From: a virus
IMG/VR virus record: IMGVR_UViG_3300017773_000135
Location: 1 to 24,230 of that record
Direction: 5' to 3' (one strand)
DNA length: 24,230 bases
The first letter of the stretch is position 1. The number at the start of each line of letters is the position of its first letter. Both the position numbers and the translations under genes were made by a program. Below the pieces are notes generated by a model, which saw only the letters and a list, made by a program, of their open reading frames with translations, had not been told where the DNA came from and searched no databases. Positions 13,170 to 22,353 of this stretch are shown in pieces.

Positions 13170-15236
13170 ATGGCACTTTTAGACGGTATTTTAGGTGGAG
13201 CGCAGAGTGTACAAGCCTTTGGCCAACAGCAGTTCCAAAACAAACTAGCTCGAGATAAGTTCGACGAACAGAAGCGTCAGTACGATCAGTCCTACGAAGA
13301 GAACGTTCGCCAGTTTAATATAAATGACGTGTATAACCGTGACGCCAACACTCGGGCAAACACTACAACAGCTCAAGCCACAGACAAATTTAATACAGAA
13401 AAAAAGACTGCTGCTAACGACAAACTTTGGAAAACATACAAAACAGCGGGTTTATTAACACCGGACGGCCTGTCGATTGATACTGATGTGCTGACGCAGC
13501 GCGTTAAGGACGGGGACCCCGTTGCAGAGCAAGTCATTCTAGGTATGGCTACCCAGTTCGGCGACCTTCCTGAAGGTTCAAAGGCAACCGAAATTAAGCA
13601 ACTACCTAACGGTGGTTACGCTGTAACTGTAGTGAACGCAGACGGATCTGTGGGTGCTGTTACCGAAGATGGATCTAGCGACCCTACATCCACAGTAGTT
13701 AACTTCGAAGCAGGTCAGCTGTCCAGGTTGGCTGCCGCTGAATTTGGTATGAATGTAATAACGGATTTAAGCGTTTTTGATGGGGTATCTGCGGTTAACC
13801 AAACAGATCGAGTTGAGGCTGATGCAGCGCGTCAAGGTACTCTGGATAAAATTACTGACCTTAGAGTACAGCGCGATGCATTAGATGCTTTACCCTCTGG
13901 GGGTCTGAAGCGCGGAGCAAAAGCTGTTATCGCTAATGCTAAAACCCCAGAAGAAGCGAACGAGGTTATTGCCCAAATCCAGAAAGATACAGGCCAAACG
14001 CCCGCTAGTTCAGATGGTGCGCCACAGCCTGACGCACCAGCAGCCGCGTTTGATATGTCGCAAGTTGACCGCTCTACTAAAGGTGGACGACTAATAGCTG
14101 CAGCGGAGGGTGTAACTACCAACCGCCGTCGCGGCAACCCTGGGAATTCACGAGAGCGCTTGACAGGTTATAGAGCTGAATTAGCCGATCGGATTAAGAC
14201 TACAGAAGCAAACCGTGCTCGCCTGAAAAACTTCAAAGCGCCCCCTGCTGAAAAGGATGGACTGCTTAAAGACAAGGCCGAACTCGCACAGATCGACGGA
14301 TATCTTAACAAAGATCAAGCCGCGCCCGTATTACCGCAATCACCAGAAAATGATTCTATTGTTGCAGCTACGGACGGTAAAACTACGGAAGAGGTCAAAG
14401 CTGCGGTTGATAGCGGTGAAGTACAGATGTCCGAAGCTGAACAGCAAAATGTTGCTCGGACTCTCATAGACAACGAGATTAAAGAATTAAAAGACCTACT
14501 CCGCTTAAATGCGAAAGACCAGGCTATTGCTCGAGTGGCGATATTAGCCTCTGAGAAAGATCCAACTATTCGCGCACAGATGTCCCGTGAGCTTAGTAAC
14601 CTGTTTGATAACGTAGAGAACAGCCCAAGCATGAGTCGTAAAGATGAAATTGACGATGGTGCTACCGCAAGAACTTATCGGTTAAACCGCGCTAAGTATA
14701 ACAAGTCGGTTAATGACGCTCTCAGAGGAGATTTTGAAACCGCAAACGAAAGGTCTGCGGCGCTTATTGAGACGACAACAAAACTATTCTTTGGTGAAAA
14801 TAGCGACGAACAAAACTTTAATGCTGAAACAGCTAACCAGTTGTTCAAAGGCCCTGCGCTTAACGGTTTCTTAACTCGTATGAAGACTGCTAGAACCGAG
14901 GCGGAAGCAGATCAGTATATGCTGGGACTTAATGCTGCCATCAGTTTAGGTATGGCGGGTCTGGCAGGAGAGCAGGACGGCGGTATTGCGGAGTCTATTG
15001 CTGACTTCTTTGTGCGTGGTGAAGTCACTGATAATAACAACCCGATCGACTTCGATCTTAGAAGAGTCATCGCCAACGATACAGAGAATCCTACAGAGTT
15101 TTACTACACCGATGCTGATGGTAATAAGACTGATGAAAAAATCGATGCTAAAGAGCTTCAGAACATATCAGAGAGCGTGTATGAGATAGTTAGAGAACAA
15201 GCCATCGCGAATACTCCTAAACCAAAAGGAGAGTAA
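13170..15236 (+). CDS. Putative internal virion (ejection) protein, 688 aa
   Basis: A 688-aa protein with GAGAG before the ATG. Residues 1-90 form a Gln/Asp/Asn-rich helical region (QQQFQNKLARDKFDEQKRQY). A mixed region follows (about 90-190), then further helices with a Pro/Ala-rich low-complexity linker near residue 285 (PQPDAPAAAFD). The C-terminal third is helical and acidic, including NAAISLGMAGLAGEQDGGI near 590. No catalytic motif is visible. Size and position before a giant protease-bearing protein match T7 gp15 (747 aa), which forms part of the DNA-ejection conduit. Assignment is by position and size. Confidence 0.68.
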   Translation: MALLDGILGGAQSVQAFGQQQFQNKLARDKFDEQKRQYDQSYEENVRQFNINDVYNRDANTRANTTTAQATDKFNTEKKTAANDKLWKTYKTAGLLTPDGLSIDTDVLTQRVKDGDPVAEQVILGMATQFGDLPEGSKATEIKQLPNGGYAVTVVNADGSVGAVTEDGSSDPTSTVVNFEAGQLSRLAAAEFGMNVITDLSVFDGVSAVNQTDRVEADAARQGTLDKITDLRVQRDALDALPSGGLKRGAKAVIANAKTPEEANEVIAQIQKDTGQTPASSDGAPQPDAPAAAFDMSQVDRSTKGGRLIAAAEGVTTNRRRGNPGNSRERLTGYRAELADRIKTTEANRARLKNFKAPPAEKDGLLKDKAELAQIDGYLNKDQAAPVLPQSPENDSIVAATDGKTTEEVKAAVDSGEVQMSEAEQQNVARTLIDNEIKELKDLLRLNAKDQAIARVAILASEKDPTIRAQMSRELSNLFDNVENSPSMSRKDEIDDGATARTYRLNRAKYNKSVNDALRGDFETANERSAALIETTTKLFFGENSDEQNFNAETANQLFKGPALNGFLTRMKTARTEAEADQYMLGLNAAISLGMAGLAGEQDGGIAESIADFFVRGEVTDNNNPIDFDLRRVIANDTENPTEFYYTDADGNKTDEKIDAKELQNISESVYEIVREQAIANTPKPKGE

Positions 15237-15239
15237 TTT

Positions 15240-18200
15240 ATGGCTTCAGACGCTCTGCAGTCTTTCCTTTTTAAGACACCTGTTTCGGGCGCTAATGGCG
15301 GCTTCAGTGGCGAGGAAGTCATTCAGGGTCTGCCTGATACAGGGCCCGTCAACCCAGATAGCATCGGTGACGCATTTGTCGCGGGTGTAAAGTCGGGAGG
15401 TGAAAGCCTCGGCGCAGATATCGAGTACTTCAAAGCCCTTTTCAATACAGCTATTGGCGATGAAGAAGCAGCCGAAACAAATGTGCGTCGAGCGCGAATC
15501 CAAGAAGCCCAAGCTGCGATTCCTGTTTCAACTATGGAGACCTTCGGTGAGTTCATCGAGGAGCCTACTATTGATGGGTTCTTCATGCAGATTGGTAAAT
15601 CAACCGGCCAACTATTCCCCTCTGCCGTAAGCACAATTGCTTCTGGTGGTACTGGCGGACTAGCAGTTGTTTTAGGTAAAGCAGGTATCAGTAAAGCAGG
15701 CAAGGTTGTTGCTAACCGTATTGTAAAAGATGCATTAAAGAACACTGCTGATGGCACTGCTGATGCTGTAGAGAGAGAACTCGCGCAATCAGCTTGGTCT
15801 GTATTTAGAAAAGGCGCTTATGCAGGTGCAGGCATATCAGAGTATATACCAATGGCAGGTGGCAATCTGTCTGAAGCACTTGAGGCTGGACAAACTTTAG
15901 ACCGCAGCACTGCTGGTCGAGCTGCTGCAGTGGCCCTACCTCAAGCCGTTATTGGTGTTGGTGCAGAAGCTGCAATGCTAAAACTTGTTGGCAGGGTTGC
16001 ATCAAAAAGAGCAGTTAAAGAAGGTTCTTTATTTGGTCAGCTCGCGAAAGATATAAGCGGCGGTGCTGCAAAAGGTGGCGCATTAGAAAGCGCTACTGAA
16101 GTTGTACAAGAAGGTATTGGCGTCGCTAACCGTATGCAGATGGATGATAGTTATACTGCTCAAGATGCAAAACTCCGTTTAGCAGAATCAGCATTTGCTG
16201 GATTCTTTGGGGGTGGAGCTGCAGCGGGCACAGGTAGCGCCGGCGCTAGCGTATTCAGCAAAGCTCGTCAGCTCATAGATCAAGGTCGTGAACAACAGAT
16301 AAATGACAAAGTAAACGAAGAGCAGTTCGGGGACATCAATAGCGGGTACACGACTGAAGAGCCGCAGGCAGATATAAACGCGCAGCTTGATGCTATGACT
16401 AATTCTAGTAGCACAAAGCAGGCAGTCTGGGCAGCAGGTCCAACCGCAGCATTCGGCGCAAAAGAAAACATCGCCACACCAGTAGAAGTCGGTGAGTCAA
16501 AGACACAGGGCTATGCAGCCTTTATCCCTGGTCGCGGCACCATTGTTTCTACTAGCAAGCAAATTGTCGACGACGTTATTGCCGCAGAAGCAAGCGATAC
16601 AGTGCTACAAGCGGCGCTCGGGTATAGCAACGTAAAAACCGAAGACGGCGACAAGGTCGTGCAGGTCTTTGACAAAGATGGTGGTGTTGTTTCCGAAGAG
16701 CTGACAGTAGAACAGAACCTCTCCTCTGCTTTAAGTGCAGCTAATGGCCTTATGCCTGACGGCGGTAAGATCGAAGTTACTTCAACAGAAAAAGCTCTTG
16801 AAGCTAGAAACCGCAGGCTGAAGAAAGAACAGGGTCCAGTAGTTCGTCCGATGAATGACCAAGACGCTAAGCAGGTCAACAAAGAAATGGGCTTCGGTAG
16901 CAAGACTACTGGGTTCGACGAAGGCGGCGGTATCTTCGAGCCTGAAACCACGAAACTCAAAGAGTATGCCCCGCGAAATAAAGATAAAGAGTACGAGAAC
17001 ACTAAGCCTACTCAGGAAGCCTTTGAAAAAGTGTTTGGCGATGAGATGGATATCGATTGGGACAGTGACTACTACGGCGGCATGAGCGAAAGCCTGTTGA
17101 AGGCAGCTGTTGCAGCTAAGAAGGCGAACCCTACTGCTCTGGTAACTCTTACTGAGGGCAAAGACGGCGCGTATGACTTAAACCTCGAGACTACCCCAGA
17201 CACAGAGACGTTCTCAATTGGAGGACAAGATCAGAAGTTTCCCATCGGCGAGTTCTTATCACAGTCAGTTAAAGACGCAGACCGCGTCGCAAAGAACGAT
17301 GACTTTAATAACAAAAACAAAGCTGAAGCTAAGGTCACAGTTGTTGCACCAGACGGTAAAGAGACAATGGCTATTCTGGCTGACCTAGTTAACGCTGGCC
17401 GGAGAATCGCGGCTAAGAGAGAAGGTATTAACTTCGCGAGCGTAAATGATCAACAGGCATACTCGGCCCTTGCTGGAGAGATGCTTGCGGACCCTGATAA
17501 CTCCTACGACATACAGATCGAAGGCGAATCCATCTTCGGAGAGCTTAGCCCGAGAGCCCGTATACAAAGTAATCGAATTAGAGTTAGTGGCACAAAAACC
17601 AACCCCACATCTTTACGGCAGTTGAACCGTCCGCAAGGTGGCCGCCGCTCTGCCCCCGAAGTTCGCACCTATGAACCAGTATCTTCTGATACGTCGCCGT
17701 CAACGGTCCTCTCACGAGCTCGTGAAGATTTTAAAGTTGAAGTAGATACAGAAGCTGATTTTAACGACGGTTATTATGCGCGTATGCCCCAAGGGCTACT
17801 GGAGCAGGCGGTCAATGACAAACAATACGCTGGCGGACTGAACGAAGTAGTTATCGAACAAGATGACAACGGTAATTATACGCTCCAGACTGCTGAGAAA
17901 GATCTTGCTGATCTGGAACCATTAGCTGGTTTAACACCTGAAGAACAGATTGCGGAGGACACGCGTCGTCAATTAGGAGATTTACCGCTTTCTAGCTTAA
18001 ACATCGAAGCTGGACGCCCAGAAAAAAGGGGCTACTCATCCGCGAAGCCTAAGCGTAAAGGCGGTCGCAACCCGATGAACGCGACTTACCCAGCAGGCAA
18101 CATTGGTCGCTTGGCCACACAGGTCACATCCGCTCTGGTCAAAAAGCTAAGACTCAAAAAACCTGTTTCTATTCTTGGTGTGAAAGAACTAGGCCAAATG

Positions 18201-20801
18201 TCAGAGGCTAAGTTCAACGAGATGTTTACAGACCCTCGCGTGGCAGCTTCTGTACGCGAGCAAATAAACGCTCTCCAAGACAACACGACTGCGTTGGGCC
18301 GATACATGGGCTTCAATGATGCGCATGTGATTCTTGTAGACAACCGTTCAGACAATCAGCTTCAGACAGCGTTAACCACTGCTCACGAGTTGGGGCATGC
18401 GTTGATCCAAGAAGAGATGTTGGGATCGCTGAATAACACAGCTTTGTATCGACGTTTAGTGCGAGAGTTTGAAAAGGCTCGGGCTGCTAAAGATGCGCCT
18501 GCTGCATATCAAGATCCTAACAACGAGCTAGCCTTCGAAGAATGGTACTCAGATCAGGTAGCAATCTACGCTAAGAACATATATTTGAAAAAAACCCTTC
18601 CAGCTAAGAACCTGTCGGCCAGCCACTTTAAGAAAGTTGCAGACAAGCTTGTATCTATGTTCAAAAGCATGTCGCAAGAAATGCGACGCCGGTTTGGTAA
18701 AGACGCACAGAACCAAGAATTCACTACGTACATGGACTCGCTTACTGAGAACAAACAACGCTATTGGACTGCTGCTAAGAACAAGGTCGGCACAAAAGAA
18801 GCTACCTTCCAGCAAAAGGCTCTTGTCAGAGCTATTGAAGACGCAATGCCAAAGTCTAAGTTTGAGAAAGGTGTTGAGTCCTTATCTCGATTAGTTAATG
18901 AAGTACTGAGTAATCCTACTGTTCGCAAAGCTACCCAGCTTGTTCGTACAGAGGATGGCGTACTGCGAACCATTAGCACCAAGATTGCAGACATGATGTA
19001 TATACCTGCTCAATCTGAAGGCAAAGGTTCAGACATGGGTTTCGTAAAGCGTAAAGCAGCGATTCGTAAGCGCATGATGAACGACGTGCGGAAGATTCTT
19101 GGGTCTGATTGGACTACACCTGAAGTTACAGCGACATTGGAAGCAGCAAGAGACGCTGATATCCCAACCGATCAGCTCCCAGAAGATGCGCGCAAGATAC
19201 GAGAGTTCTTGAGCAAGCTGTACGACAACTACATCTCGAAGACTCCAGGTAACACGATCGGCAAAAGAGATAACTATTTCCCAGTTGCCTTGGACCTCGC
19301 GAAGATTGCAGATGACCCAGAAGCCTTTGTGGGGTTGATGCTCCGCAAAGACTCTCAGATGACTGGAAGTCAGATACGTGACACCGTACACAAACTAGTC
19401 CAGCTGCAGAAACGCATAGTGGATGAAAACGAAATTAACGTTGATGCAACAGATCCATCAGCTGTTGCAGAGGCGGCTCGAGTATTTACAAACAGCCTGA
19501 GCCCTAGCGAACTAAAAGACTTCAGCCTACCCCCAGCGGAAGCATTGCAGGAATATATACGGGACCAATCAACTCGTAACGAGTTCCTTCGTGCAACACG
19601 CGCGCCTGATGGTACTGACCTTTTGCAGCAAGAACTCGACAAGCTGTCACCTGTTGACAGAAAAGAAGTCGTAGCGATGCTAGAAAGGCACATGGGTTAT
19701 ACCCGCAAGCCTCTTGGCCCCAAGCTACGAGCCGCTAACAGCTGGATGCAGTTGTTCCAGTGGGTCACGTTACTCCCACTTGCGACTGTGTCGTCCATTA
19801 CGGAACTGGGTGGAGCAGTACTAAACGGCAAAGACTTTGATGCGTTCGGTATGGCGTGGAAAGCGATGAAGGAAACTATTCAGAACCCAGTAGAAGCTAA
19901 AGAGCTTGGCGAGGACTTAGGCGTTACCTCAGAGCGCACAATGGAAAATATGATGATGACCGACGCTGATCATGAGTATATGGACCCCAAAGCGCGGGCC
20001 ATTGGCGATAAGTTCTTCCGAGCGATCGGCCTTGATTGGTTTACCCGTTTTACTAGAGAGTTTGCTTCGAATATGGGCGTGCAATTTATGTTGCGCCATG
20101 CAGTAAATGATAGCGGTAACCCTCGATCTGAGCGTTACCTAAGAGACCTGGGCGTATCAGCCGCAGATGTCAAAGCGTGGGAAGCAGATGGTAGGTCATT
20201 TGATTCTGACGCTGGGCGACGGGTTCAAGATGGCCTTACAAGATTCGTCGAAAGCTCAATGCTGCGTCCTAACTCAGCAGAGCGTCCCTCATGGGCAAAC
20301 GATCCTCGCTTCGCTTTGATCTGGCAGCTAAAGAGCTTTTTATACTCCTTCTCTAAAACTATCGGTGGCGGCATTATCCGAGAGGCTAAAGCGCGCGCTA
20401 AAGAACCTGGCGGCAGTGGTTTAGAGAAGCTAGGCGGTGTTGGACTTACTTTGGCGTTAGCGGGTGTTGCCTTTATGCCACTCGCCATGATCAGCCTCGA
20501 GCTACGAGAATTAGCTAAGTATTTAATTGCAGGCGTACTTCCAGGTGTTAACCAGAGTGGCGGTAGATACTTCCGATCGGACCGTATGGATTGGGGCCAG
20601 TATATGACTGAAATATTTGACCGATCTGGTTTTAACGGCCCTATGTCGATTATTACTTCTATGATGAATGCTGACAAATGGGGCAGCACGCCTTTAGCCC
20701 CTTTATTAGGCCCAACTTATGATCTTGCAGAGTCAGCGATACTAGATGGGTGGGAAGTTATCCCCGACCGCATCTTGCCTGGCTATAGCATTGTGTATTA
20801 G
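15240..20801 (+). CDS. Giant virion protein with embedded zinc metalloprotease
   Basis: An 1853-aa protein preceded by AGGAGAG. The first about 330 residues are Ala/Gly-rich helices with hydrophobic stretches (SAVSTIASGGTGGLAVVLG; AGFFGGGAAAGTGSAG). A long mixed region follows. HELGH (1049-1053) is a zinc-binding HExxH motif within a helix (TTAHELGHALIQ); the downstream LAFEEWYSDQ (about 1096-1105) offers a Glu third ligand, E1100 or E1101. Hydrophobic segments lie at about 1503-1530 (MQLFQWVTLLPLATVSSITE) and 1734-1775. Placement and size match T7 gp16 (about 1320 aa), but here a peptidase motif is present and no transglycosylase motif was seen. It probably enters the host envelope with the DNA. 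Substrate unknown. Confidence 0.8.
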   Translation: MASDALQSFLFKTPVSGANGGFSGEEVIQGLPDTGPVNPDSIGDAFVAGVKSGGESLGADIEYFKALFNTAIGDEEAAETNVRRARIQEAQAAIPVSTMETFGEFIEEPTIDGFFMQIGKSTGQLFPSAVSTIASGGTGGLAVVLGKAGISKAGKVVANRIVKDALKNTADGTADAVERELAQSAWSVFRKGAYAGAGISEYIPMAGGNLSEALEAGQTLDRSTAGRAAAVALPQAVIGVGAEAAMLKLVGRVASKRAVKEGSLFGQLAKDISGGAAKGGALESATEVVQEGIGVANRMQMDDSYTAQDAKLRLAESAFAGFFGGGAAAGTGSAGASVFSKARQLIDQGREQQINDKVNEEQFGDINSGYTTEEPQADINAQLDAMTNSSSTKQAVWAAGPTAAFGAKENIATPVEVGESKTQGYAAFIPGRGTIVSTSKQIVDDVIAAEASDTVLQAALGYSNVKTEDGDKVVQVFDKDGGVVSEELTVEQNLSSALSAANGLMPDGGKIEVTSTEKALEARNRRLKKEQGPVVRPMNDQDAKQVNKEMGFGSKTTGFDEGGGIFEPETTKLKEYAPRNKDKEYENTKPTQEAFEKVFGDEMDIDWDSDYYGGMSESLLKAAVAAKKANPTALVTLTEGKDGAYDLNLETTPDTETFSIGGQDQKFPIGEFLSQSVKDADRVAKNDDFNNKNKAEAKVTVVAPDGKETMAILADLVNAGRRIAAKREGINFASVNDQQAYSALAGEMLADPDNSYDIQIEGESIFGELSPRARIQSNRIRVSGTKTNPTSLRQLNRPQGGRRSAPEVRTYEPVSSDTSPSTVLSRAREDFKVEVDTEADFNDGYYARMPQGLLEQAVNDKQYAGGLNEVVIEQDDNGNYTLQTAEKDLADLEPLAGLTPEEQIAEDTRRQLGDLPLSSLNIEAGRPEKRGYSSAKPKRKGGRNPMNATYPAGNIGRLATQVTSALVKKLRLKKPVSILGVKELGQMSEAKFNEMFTDPRVAASVREQINALQDNTTALGRYMGFNDAHVILVDNRSDNQLQTALTTAHELGHALIQEEMLGSLNNTALYRRLVREFEKARAAKDAPAAYQDPNNELAFEEWYSDQVAIYAKNIYLKKTLPAKNLSASHFKKVADKLVSMFKSMSQEMRRRFGKDAQNQEFTTYMDSLTENKQRYWTAAKNKVGTKEATFQQKALVRAIEDAMPKSKFEKGVESLSRLVNEVLSNPTVRKATQLVRTEDGVLRTISTKIADMMYIPAQSEGKGSDMGFVKRKAAIRKRMMNDVRKILGSDWTTPEVTATLEAARDADIPTDQLPEDARKIREFLSKLYDNYISKTPGNTIGKRDNYFPVALDLAKIADDPEAFVGLMLRKDSQMTGSQIRDTVHKLVQLQKRIVDENEINVDATDPSAVAEAARVFTNSLSPSELKDFSLPPAEALQEYIRDQSTRNEFLRATRAPDGTDLLQQELDKLSPVDRKEVVAMLERHMGYTRKPLGPKLRAANSWMQLFQWVTLLPLATVSSITELGGAVLNGKDFDAFGMAWKAMKETIQNPVEAKELGEDLGVTSERTMENMMMTDADHEYMDPKARAIGDKFFRAIGLDWFTRFTREFASNMGVQFMLRHAVNDSGNPRSERYLRDLGVSAADVKAWEADGRSFDSDAGRRVQDGLTRFVESSMLRPNSAERPSWANDPRFALIWQLKSFLYSFSKTIGGGIIREAKARAKEPGGSGLEKLGGVGLTLALAGVAFMPLAMISLELRELAKYLIAGVLPGVNQSGGRYFRSDRMDWGQYMTEIFDRSGFNGPMSIITSMMNADKWGSTPLAPLLGPTYDLAESAILDGWEVIPDRILPGYSIVY

Positions 20802-20810
20802 GAATTTGAT

Positions 20811-21188
20811 ATGAGTATATTAACTACCCTCCTCGGCCCAGTTGCAGACTTAGGTAAAACCTACCTAAACAATAAAGCTGAAGAGAAACAAGCCAAACAT
20901 CAAGCAAAGATGAATGTCATTCAAAATGATGCTGATTGGGAATCCAAAATGGCGGATGCATCTGCCTCAAGTTGGAAAGACGAGTTTTGGACTATTATAT
21001 TAGCCATACCAATATTTATGACAGGTTATGCGATAGCCGCTGATGATATGGCGGTTGTAGAGCGCGTACAGCAAAGTTTCCAAGCACTGTCTGAGTTACC
21101 GGAGTGGTACCAATATTTATTATTTATTGCGATTTCTAGTTCGTTCGGGATTAAGGGCGCTAAAAAGCTAATGGAGCTACGAAAATGA
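20811..21188 (+). CDS. Holin, GTA-holin (3TM)-like
   Basis: A 125-aa protein with AGGA upstream. After a charged helical region it shows SSWKDEFWTIILAIPIFMTG (53-72), a membrane segment, then a loop ending LPEWYQYLLFIAISSSFG (96-113) as a second segment. The W-K-D-E-(F/Y) entry and P-x-W-Y before the last helix match the GTA_holin_3TM family as I recall it. A shorter hydrophobic stretch near the N terminus could be the third membrane contact. Holins permeabilise the inner membrane to release or activate the endolysin. It heads a four-gene chain ending in a peptidoglycan peptidase, which supports the role. Confidence 0.8.
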   Translation: MSILTTLLGPVADLGKTYLNNKAEEKQAKHQAKMNVIQNDADWESKMADASASSWKDEFWTIILAIPIFMTGYAIAADDMAVVERVQQSFQALSELPEWYQYLLFIAISSSFGIKGAKKLMELRK

Positions 21189-21289
21189 AACCCGACTGGT
21201 CTGATCCTGAAATACTAATCATGGCGATTGTTGCTAGTAGTGCCCTAACGATACTACTAGTTTTTACTTATAGGCTCGTACTTTTATGA
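21185..21289 (+). CDS. 34-aa membrane miniprotein in the lysis cassette
   Basis: ATG 21185 overlaps the holin stop as ATGA, and its own stop overlaps the next start as ATGA. The peptide begins MKPDWSDPEILIMAIVASSA and continues as one membrane helix ending YRLVLL. Two tight stop-start overlaps make it very likely a real gene. It has the same length and plan (DWSD, then one helix) as the product at 8154-8258. It may modulate holin timing (antiholin-like) or be a pinholin-type element, but nothing in the sequence decides this. Confidence 0.75.
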   Translation: MKPDWSDPEILIMAIVASSALTILLVFTYRLVLL

Positions 21290-21567
21290 ACGATCCAGAA
21301 ACTAACCGGCGGTTTGACCGGATAGAAATCAAAATCGATAAGTTGACGGAAGTAATGAGCAATGTAGCGCGCGTTGAAGAGCAGATCGTCGGTGTAAATG
21401 GCCGTCTCAAGCGTCATGAATATCGTCTTGATGAAAATGAAAAGAAGATAGAAGAAGTCAGCGAGATCGTAGCTACTAACTCTCAGGTGGTAAAAGTAGG
21501 GCAAGCGATCGCCGCGTCAATTTGGGCCGGTTTTATTGGTGTATTTATGTATATGTTTAAGGATTAG
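21286..21567 (+). CDS. Coiled-coil protein with C-terminal membrane helix (XhlA-like)
   Basis: A 93-aa protein. Residues 8-65 are heptad-like and charged (FDRIEIKIDKLTEVMSNVAR, then GRLKRHEYRLDENEKKIEEV), followed by one membrane segment (about 72-91, GQAIAASIWAGFIGVFMYMF) and a short FKD end. This N-terminal coiled coil plus C-terminal helix layout resembles XhlA-type haemolysin/holin partner proteins. Together with the holin-like gene and the peptidase it probably completes membrane disruption. A spanin role is less likely because no lipobox is present. Starts by ATGA overlap with the miniprotein before it. Confidence 0.75.
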   Translation: MNDPETNRRFDRIEIKIDKLTEVMSNVARVEEQIVGVNGRLKRHEYRLDENEKKIEEVSEIVATNSQVVKVGQAIAASIWAGFIGVFMYMFKD

Positions 21568-21569
21568 TA

Positions 21570-21923
21570 ATGAACGAGTTTAAGTATTTTAAATTGGAAG
21601 ACTTTGATTGCCAAGAAACTGGCAACAATGAAATGGACACGGGGTTTATTCATAAGTTAGATCACTTACGGGCTGCTTGCGGGTTCCCGTTTATTATAAC
21701 CAGTGGATACAGAGATCCAGAAGGCCACAGCCTTGAAAAAGCAAAGCAAAAACCAGGACAGCATGCACACGGTATTGCAGCAGACATTGCTGTAAATGGT
21801 GGTAGTCAGCGAATGACAATTGTGAAACATGCTGCGGCACTAGGCTTTACGGGTATAGGCGTTGCTAAAACGTTTATACATGTTGATATACGCACTACGA
21901 CTCCAATGCTTTGGTGCTATTAA
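21570..21923 (+). CDS. Endolysin, M15-type peptidase
   Basis: A 117-aa enzyme with AAGGA before the ATG. It shows TSGYRDPEGH (44-53), the zinc-binding QHAHGIAADI (64-73; ligands H65 and D72) and FIHVDIR (102-108; ligand H104, with D106), the pattern of M15 (peptidase_M15_3) D-Ala-D-Ala/L-Ala-D-Glu peptidases. It would cleave peptide bonds in peptidoglycan to lyse the host. There is no signal peptide, so it needs the holin encoded just upstream. Length is usual for single-domain M15 endolysins (about 115-140). It is the last gene of the lysis cassette; a promoter-like motif follows 12 nt later. Confidence 0.92.
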   Translation: MNEFKYFKLEDFDCQETGNNEMDTGFIHKLDHLRAACGFPFIITSGYRDPEGHSLEKAKQKPGQHAHGIAADIAVNGGSQRMTIVKHAAALGFTGIGVAKTFIHVDIRTTTPMLWCY

Positions 21924-21935
21924 TTACTGGAAATA

Positions 21936-21955
21936 TAATACCCAGACTAATATAA
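21936..21955 (+). promoter_or_regulatory. Promoter-like 20-bp motif before receptor-binding genes
   Basis: TAATACCCAGACTAATATAA matches the other copies in the first seven bases and in CTAATAT at positions 12-18. It lies between the endolysin stop (21923) and ATG 21979. TATAAT (21934-21939) sits 17 nt after TTGGTG (21911-21916), so a host sigma-70 reading is possible at this copy. Inferred to add transcription of fibre genes. Confidence 0.55.
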
Positions 21956-21978
21956 TCTATAAACTATAGGTACGTGAA

Positions 21979-22353
21979 ATGGCTTATTCAGACACACTTA
22001 AATTAGTAGCAGGCGATACGCTTCCTGAACTGACTTTTACGTTGAGAGACAGTAACGCTGCTGCGTCTGGACAAACTTTAGACGCTAACAATAGCGCCAC
22101 CTGGGCTCCAATTGATGTAACGGGGGCAACAGTACGGTTGCGGTTACGCGAACTTGGCAGCACAACAGTAAAAAGCACGTTGACCTGCACGGTTAGTGAT
22201 GGTTCAGCAGGCAAAGTTATTACTGATTTTCCAGCCGGAACTCTAGATACAGCGGGCACTTTTGAGGGAGAAATAGAAATTACTTTCTCTAGCGGTGGCA
22301 TACAAACGGTATATGACTTAATAAAGCTTCAAGTTCGGAGCGACTTTGATTAA
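21979..22353 (+). CDS. Baseplate/fibre adaptor-like beta protein
   Basis: A 124-aa protein with AGGT upstream. It reads as a beta-sandwich: LVAGDTLPELTFTLRD (9-24), a loop rich in Asn/Ala/Thr, PIDVTGATVRLRLRELGS (46-63), and GTFEGEIEITFSSGGIQTVYD at about 93-113. The G.D...L.F.L.D ... P.D.TGA.V.L.. pattern resembles the N-terminal attachment module of BppU-type baseplate and fibre proteins. It would anchor receptor-binding proteins to the tail. Its stop overlaps the next gene's start (TAATG). Confidence 0.65.
   Translation: MAYSDTLKLVAGDTLPELTFTLRDSNAAASGQTLDANNSATWAPIDVTGATVRLRLRELGSTTVKSTLTCTVSDGSAGKVITDFPAGTLDTAGTFEGEIEITFSSGGIQTVYDLIKLQVRSDFD

Noticed and set aside
16511-17002. 163-codon minus-strand frame opposite the giant virion protein
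   Set aside because: Shadow of the coding strand: Ser/Pro/Leu-rich without domain, in a region fully explained by the 1853-aa gene.
20811-21567. Spanin pair in the lysis cassette
   Set aside because: Neither the 34-aa nor the 93-aa product has a lipobox or signal-anchor plus periplasmic coiled coil in spanin order; the membrane helix of the 93-aa protein is C-terminal.
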